NCBI RefSeq assembly: GCF_000720135.1
Contig: NZ_JOIU01000005.1
Location: forward strand, 124,001-188,000
From: Streptomyces sp. NRRL S-1022
GTDB taxonomy: Bacteria > Actinomycetota > Actinomycetes > Streptomycetales > Streptomycetaceae
Length of the DNA: 64,000 nucleotides
Direction: 5' to 3'
Positions 60,626-64,000 of the stretch are shown one piece after another; the first letter of the stretch is position 1; each line of letters begins with the position of its first letter. The notes under the pieces were generated by a model that was given only the letters and a program-made list of their open reading frames with translations, was not told the origin of the DNA and did not search any database. Made by a program: the position numbers and the translations under genes.

Positions 60626-61966
60626 TCACCGCTTCCCGGGCAGCCGCACGTACGTCACGGTCGTCCTGACCCCGCTGTCGACCAGCCGGCCCTGGGCGTC
60701 GAACGCGCCCGTCCCGTCGGTCATCCCGAAGTCGTTGTCGTTGACGAGCGCGAGCGTGTCGTCGTCCACGCGCGCGATGCCCTCGATCTTCCCGGGCACC
60801 CCGGCGACCTCGCCCAGGTCCACCACGAGCCGCTTGGACAGCACCGGCACGCCCGCGGCCGCCGGGTCGCCCAGCTGCTCCAGCGAGGGCGACGTCGTGT
60901 CGTCGTCCCACGGGCCGCCGAGGATGTCGGACGTCTTCCGCAGCCTGACCAGCTGCAGCCGGGCCGCCTTGTCGGTGCGCTCCTCGACCAGCAGCCGGTC
61001 GCGGCCGACCGCCACCACCGACGAGATCTTCAGCTCGGAGGGGTCGTCCTCGCCCGGGTCGACCACGCCCACCGGGTCGAAACGGTAGGCGTACTCGGCC
61101 GTGACGGCCTTCAGCCGCGGTGAGAAGCGCAGCAGTCGCGTGGTGCGCGAGGCGTCCCCCGCGTCCGCGTCCGGCAGCGAGAGCGGGCTCTGCAGAGCCA
61201 TCACCAGGTCTCCGCCGGGAAGCAGCGCCAGCCCCTCGAAGCCCCGGTTCGTCTTCCGGTGCAGCAGGATGGCCGGCAGCGCCTCCACCACCGGGTAGTC
61301 CGCACCGGTCAGACCGAGCCCCTTGGGCACGTAGCGGGCGAGGACCCTCCCGCGCGCGGAGACGTGCACCAGGGACGGCCCGTACTCGTCCACGAGCCAG
61401 AAACTGCCGTCCCCGGCCCGGACGATGCCCTCGGTGTCCAGGCCGTCCGGATCGTAGGAGAGCGGCGTGCTCGCGTCGTAGGTGTACGGCGCCTCGTCCC
61501 GGCCCTGCTGGTTCGGCAGTCCGGTGACGGCCTTCCCGGACGAGGTGGTCAGCGGTATGGCGTCGACGACCTCGACCCTGTCACCGGAGACCCGGATCCG
61601 CACGATCGCGGGGTCGAAACCGGGCACCGGGAAGGTGCGCCGCTTCTTGCCGCCGACCTTGATCTGACCGTTGGGGCCGCGGTCGGTCACCGTCCAGTAC
61701 TCGTCCTTGCGGCCCGCCGGGTAGACATCGCTGCCGATGCCGCCCAGCTTCACCCCGCGGTCGTCGGCCACGCTGCCGGGCAGCAGCGCGTTGCTGAACG
61801 CGCCGAGCGGGATCTCGCCGAGGGTCGCCGTGCGGACGACGCGGGCGTTCCCGGACGGCGCCGCCGTGGCCGTCCCCGCGGCCACGAGGACGGCGGCCAG
61901 GGCCAGCGGCAGGCCGGTGGCGACGGAACGGTGGACGCTGCGCCGGCCGGCGGCATGCGGGGACAT
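60626..61966 (-). CDS. Secreted esterase-like/phytase-family protein
   Basis: 446 residues from ATG 61966 (GGAGG upstream). Signal peptide ATGLPLALAAVLVAAGTATA. The rest is a beta-propeller: GGIGSDVYPAGRKDEYWTVT, DTEGIVRAGDGSFWLVDEYG, GFEGLALLPGGDLVMALQS and KIEGIARVDDDTLALVNDND. This is the 'esterase-like activity of phytase' family. Substrate unknown; likely extracellular. Confidence 0.85.
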   Translation of the reverse strand: MSPHAAGRRSVHRSVATGLPLALAAVLVAAGTATAAPSGNARVVRTATLGEIPLGAFSNALLPGSVADDRGVKLGGIGSDVYPAGRKDEYWTVTDRGPNGQIKVGGKKRRTFPVPGFDPAIVRIRVSGDRVEVVDAIPLTTSSGKAVTGLPNQQGRDEAPYTYDASTPLSYDPDGLDTEGIVRAGDGSFWLVDEYGPSLVHVSARGRVLARYVPKGLGLTGADYPVVEALPAILLHRKTNRGFEGLALLPGGDLVMALQSPLSLPDADAGDASRTTRLLRFSPRLKAVTAEYAYRFDPVGVVDPGEDDPSELKISSVVAVGRDRLLVEERTDKAARLQLVRLRKTSDILGGPWDDDTTSPSLEQLGDPAAAGVPVLSKRLVVDLGEVAGVPGKIEGIARVDDDTLALVNDNDFGMTDGTGAFDAQGRLVDSGVRTTVTYVRLPGKR

Positions 61967-62497
61967 CGGGCCTCCTGGGAGCAAGGTCGTTGGCTGCGGC
62001 CACCTTCGGGCCCCCGCGGGAACGCCCGCCGACCTCGCGGTGAACGGCCGGCGACCGCGGCTGATCGGATCGTGCCGGCTCCGTGGGGACCGGATCGTGC
62101 CGGCCCTGTGAGGACCGGATGTCGGAGGTCTTCCCGCTCGGTCGTCCTGGGCCGTGCCGAGGGCCGGGGCCGTCGCGGGATGAGGGCCCGCCCCGCCTGC
62201 CGGCGCCCGGCGACCTGCCTCGTCGCGGTACGGCGATCAGCGGCCCTCGCGGTCGAGCCGCAGCTGAACGCCCGCGCCCCGGACGGTCCACCGGCTGCCG
62301 CCGCGGTGGAACTCCGGCCGCTCGTCCGCCTTCCCGGCCGCTTTCCCTGTCGGGAGCCACCGCGAGATTCTCCTGCGAGGAGAGGCTCCTAGGGGGCGGC
62401 TCTCAGGGATGTCTCAGGGGCGGCGCGTGGAACCGCGGGGAGCGGGAGGCCGTTCTCAGATCAGAGAGCGGCAGTGGCCGCGGAGGAGGCGACGCTC
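61967..62497. other. 531-bp intergenic region
   Basis: It holds the promoter region of the esterase-like gene and the upstream region of a small membrane-protein gene. Near 62400 TCTCAGGGATGTCTCAGGGG is a short tandem repeat. No gene supported. Confidence 0.4.
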
Positions 62498-62680
62498 ATG
62501 TCGATGAACGCGAAGATCGCCGCAGGTGGCGTGGCGGTCGGGCTGATCCTGCTGATATGGCTGCCCTGGTGGGTGGCGTTCCTGATCGTCGTGGGCGTCC
62601 CGGTGGCCGCGTACCTCGCCCTGGACCCCTCGCAGCGGCGCAGGCTGCGCCGGGTCACCCGCAAGGAGCTCGGCCGCTGA
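62498..62680 (+). CDS. Small membrane protein
   Basis: 60 residues, ATG after GGAGGAGG. Almost the entire first half is one or two hydrophobic segments (IAAGGVAVGLILLIWLPWWV, AFLIVVGVPVAAYLAL), followed by a basic tail (RRRLRRVTRKELGR). Function unknown. Confidence 0.65.
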   Translation: MSMNAKIAAGGVAVGLILLIWLPWWVAFLIVVGVPVAAYLALDPSQRRRLRRVTRKELGR

Positions 62681-62810
62681 GGCCCCGGCGCACGGCGCGG
62701 GACCGGTCGGCGAGGCACCGGCGCGGGCCGGCCGAGCCGTCGGGGGCCGCACGGCCACCCGCGGCACGGCTCCACGAGCGGCACGGGAGGCGCCGCCCGG
62801 CCGCCCCGGC

Positions 62811-63650
62811 TCACAGCGGCCGTACGGCCATCTTGTCGAGCGCCTCCAGCAGTCCCGGCAGCTCCGGACCCCGGCCCACCGGCAGGACCTCACCGGGCTC
62901 CTCGTCGAGCAGGACGAACGCGATGTCGTCGGTGCGGGCCACGATCGACCAGCCGGGGCCGTCGGCGCGCAGGGTCCGGGCCTCACCCGGGGCGAAAGAC
63001 GAGCGCACCCGGCCCAGCGGCGGCGGGGAGTCGACATAGGCGCGGGCCTCCGAGAGCACCCGGCGGACACCGGCGTGCCCGCCGGACGCGGCACCCCCGG
63101 TCTCCGGCGCGGACTGCACGGCCTTCGGCTCTTCGCCCGGTGCGGTGAACGCGGCGTCGTCGATCTGCTCCCGCCAGGCGGCCCACTGCAAAGCGATCTC
63201 GTCGGCGCCCAGACGGCGCTGGGCGGGCCCCCAGGAGCCGGTGTCCGGCGGGCTGAGCGCCGGCCGGCCCGCCTCCTCGGGAGCGGGATCGTGCGGTGCG
63301 GGCACGCCGGGTGCCGCGACGGCGACGGCCAGGGGCCACCCCGGCAGGGCGGCCACGACCGCGCGCTCGTCCGGCGACAGCTCGTACTCCATGCCGCAGT
63401 CCCAGGAGGCGATCGCCACGGCGACCAGCGAGACGTCGTCGATGACGACCGTCCAGCGAGCGCCCACCCCGTCCTGGCCCAGCACCAGGCCGTACCCGTC
63501 GGCGCGCGGGGCGAGGTCCAGCGCCGCGCACGCCTCCGGGTAGTCGTCACCCAACACGCTCGGAAACTGCGCCGGCGTCAGCAGCACCGCCGTCAGCACG
63601 TACAGCGCATCGTCCGCGGCGGCGACGGCCTCATCGTCCGTCCCAGCCAT
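62811..63650 (-). CDS. Conserved hypothetical protein
   Basis: 279 residues. It is an acidic, soluble protein with no signal peptide or membrane segments. It has a structured N-terminal part (ALYVLTAVLLTPAQFPSVLG, GARWTVVIDDVSLVAVAIAS) and an ESX-like composition toward the end (GWSIVARTDDIAFVLLDEEP). I recognise it only as a type of protein found in streptomycetes; function unknown. Confidence 0.7.
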   Translation of the reverse strand: MAGTDDEAVAAADDALYVLTAVLLTPAQFPSVLGDDYPEACAALDLAPRADGYGLVLGQDGVGARWTVVIDDVSLVAVAIASWDCGMEYELSPDERAVVAALPGWPLAVAVAAPGVPAPHDPAPEEAGRPALSPPDTGSWGPAQRRLGADEIALQWAAWREQIDDAAFTAPGEEPKAVQSAPETGGAASGGHAGVRRVLSEARAYVDSPPPLGRVRSSFAPGEARTLRADGPGWSIVARTDDIAFVLLDEEPGEVLPVGRGPELPGLLEALDKMAVRPL

Positions 63651-63793
63651 CCCTGCCTCCCCAGTGGTCGTCCATCGGCGCGCACCCTAGTGCGAGCGGA
63701 AGCCGCTTGTCACGACTCCCCACACCACGCGGAGCTGCAGGTTTCCGCCTGGACAGGGGCGAAACGGGCCACAACTGGAGAGGACTGTTCCGC

Positions 63794-64000
63794 TCAGGCC
63801 GCGGGCAGCCCGAGGAGGTCGCGGGCCACGGCGTCCGGGGACGCGTCCCGCTCGCGGGCCAGCGCGACCACGGCCCGGCAGGCCAGCTCGCTCACCCCGA
63901 AGGACAGCGCCTCCGGCGACACCCAGGCCGCCGCCTCCTCGATCCGGTCCTGGTCGTCCTGCGCGCGGGCCGCCACATAGACGGCCGCCGCTTCGAACAA
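63794..64000 (-). CDS. C-terminal end of a hypothetical protein
   Basis: 68 codons enter from the right edge and stop at 63794; the start is outside. The sequence (EAAAWVSPEALSFGVSELAC, RERDASPDAVARDLLGLP) looks helical and soluble. No family recognised. Confidence 0.5.
   Translation of the reverse strand: MFEAAAVYVAARAQDDQDRIEEAAAWVSPEALSFGVSELACRAVVALARERDASPDAVARDLLGLPAA

Overview
The window is high-GC actinomycete DNA, almost certainly from a Streptomyces: strong third-position GC bias, GTG/TTG starts, Tat signals, DUF1707, DUF4097 and DUF1772 proteins, a SARP activator and rare TTA codons. Its main content is a complete-looking type II (aromatic) polyketide gene cluster from about 7.9 to 44.5 kb, set between primary-metabolism genes.

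Left flank (1-7.8 kb): the N-terminal part of a secreted GH5 glycosidase, a GH43 enzyme with LacI-type palindromes upstream, and an ABC transporter pair coupled to a secreted beta-propeller/phosphoesterase.

Cluster (7.9-44.5 kb): a minus-strand block of 16 closely packed genes (33.3 down to 20.8 kb) encodes a TcmI-type cyclase, a cupin, KS-alpha, KS-beta, ACP, a SRPBCC aromatase/cyclase, an anthrone-oxygenase-like DUF1772 protein, a ketoreductase and two ABM-type monooxygenases. It continues with a small protein, three deoxysugar genes (4,6-dehydratase, thymidylyltransferase, 2,3-dehydratase), a flavin hydroxylase and an MBL-fold protein. Satellite operons add a starter-unit set (KAS III with its own ACP, a truncated acyltransferase, a second ketoreductase, a beta-hydroxyacid-dehydrogenase-like enzyme), a SchA/CurD protein, a sugar 4-ketoreductase, two glycosyltransferases, two methyltransferases, a second flavin hydroxylase, three P450s, an amidohydrolase, an SCP2-domain protein, a second DUF1772 protein, another SDR, and an MFS pump with a MarR repressor. 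The enzyme set resembles that of pentangular-polyphenol clusters with a non-acetate starter, and the product should be a multiply oxidised deoxysugar glycoside. I do not recognise the exact compound.

Control: the only pathway activator is a large SARP with a TTA codon at position 25, which points to bldA dependence. I find about ten direct-repeat sites, mostly GTCCAGC-N4-GTCCAGC with an 11-bp period, 49-213 bp upstream of cluster operons and oriented toward them. They are very likely its boxes and they delimit the cluster.

Right flank (44.6-64 kb): DUF4097 and PadR genes, then a decayed stretch (46.8-51.3 kb) holding a copy of an aldehyde-dehydrogenase 3' end, IS982 and IS256 relics, an intact P450 and a broken P450 that look like a conservon remnant. 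Beyond this is an ordinary block: aldehyde dehydrogenase with its GAF-type activator, a Tat-exported amidase, an acetamidase, a ROK regulator, xylB/xylA (divergent), a phytase-like secreted esterase and hypothetical genes.
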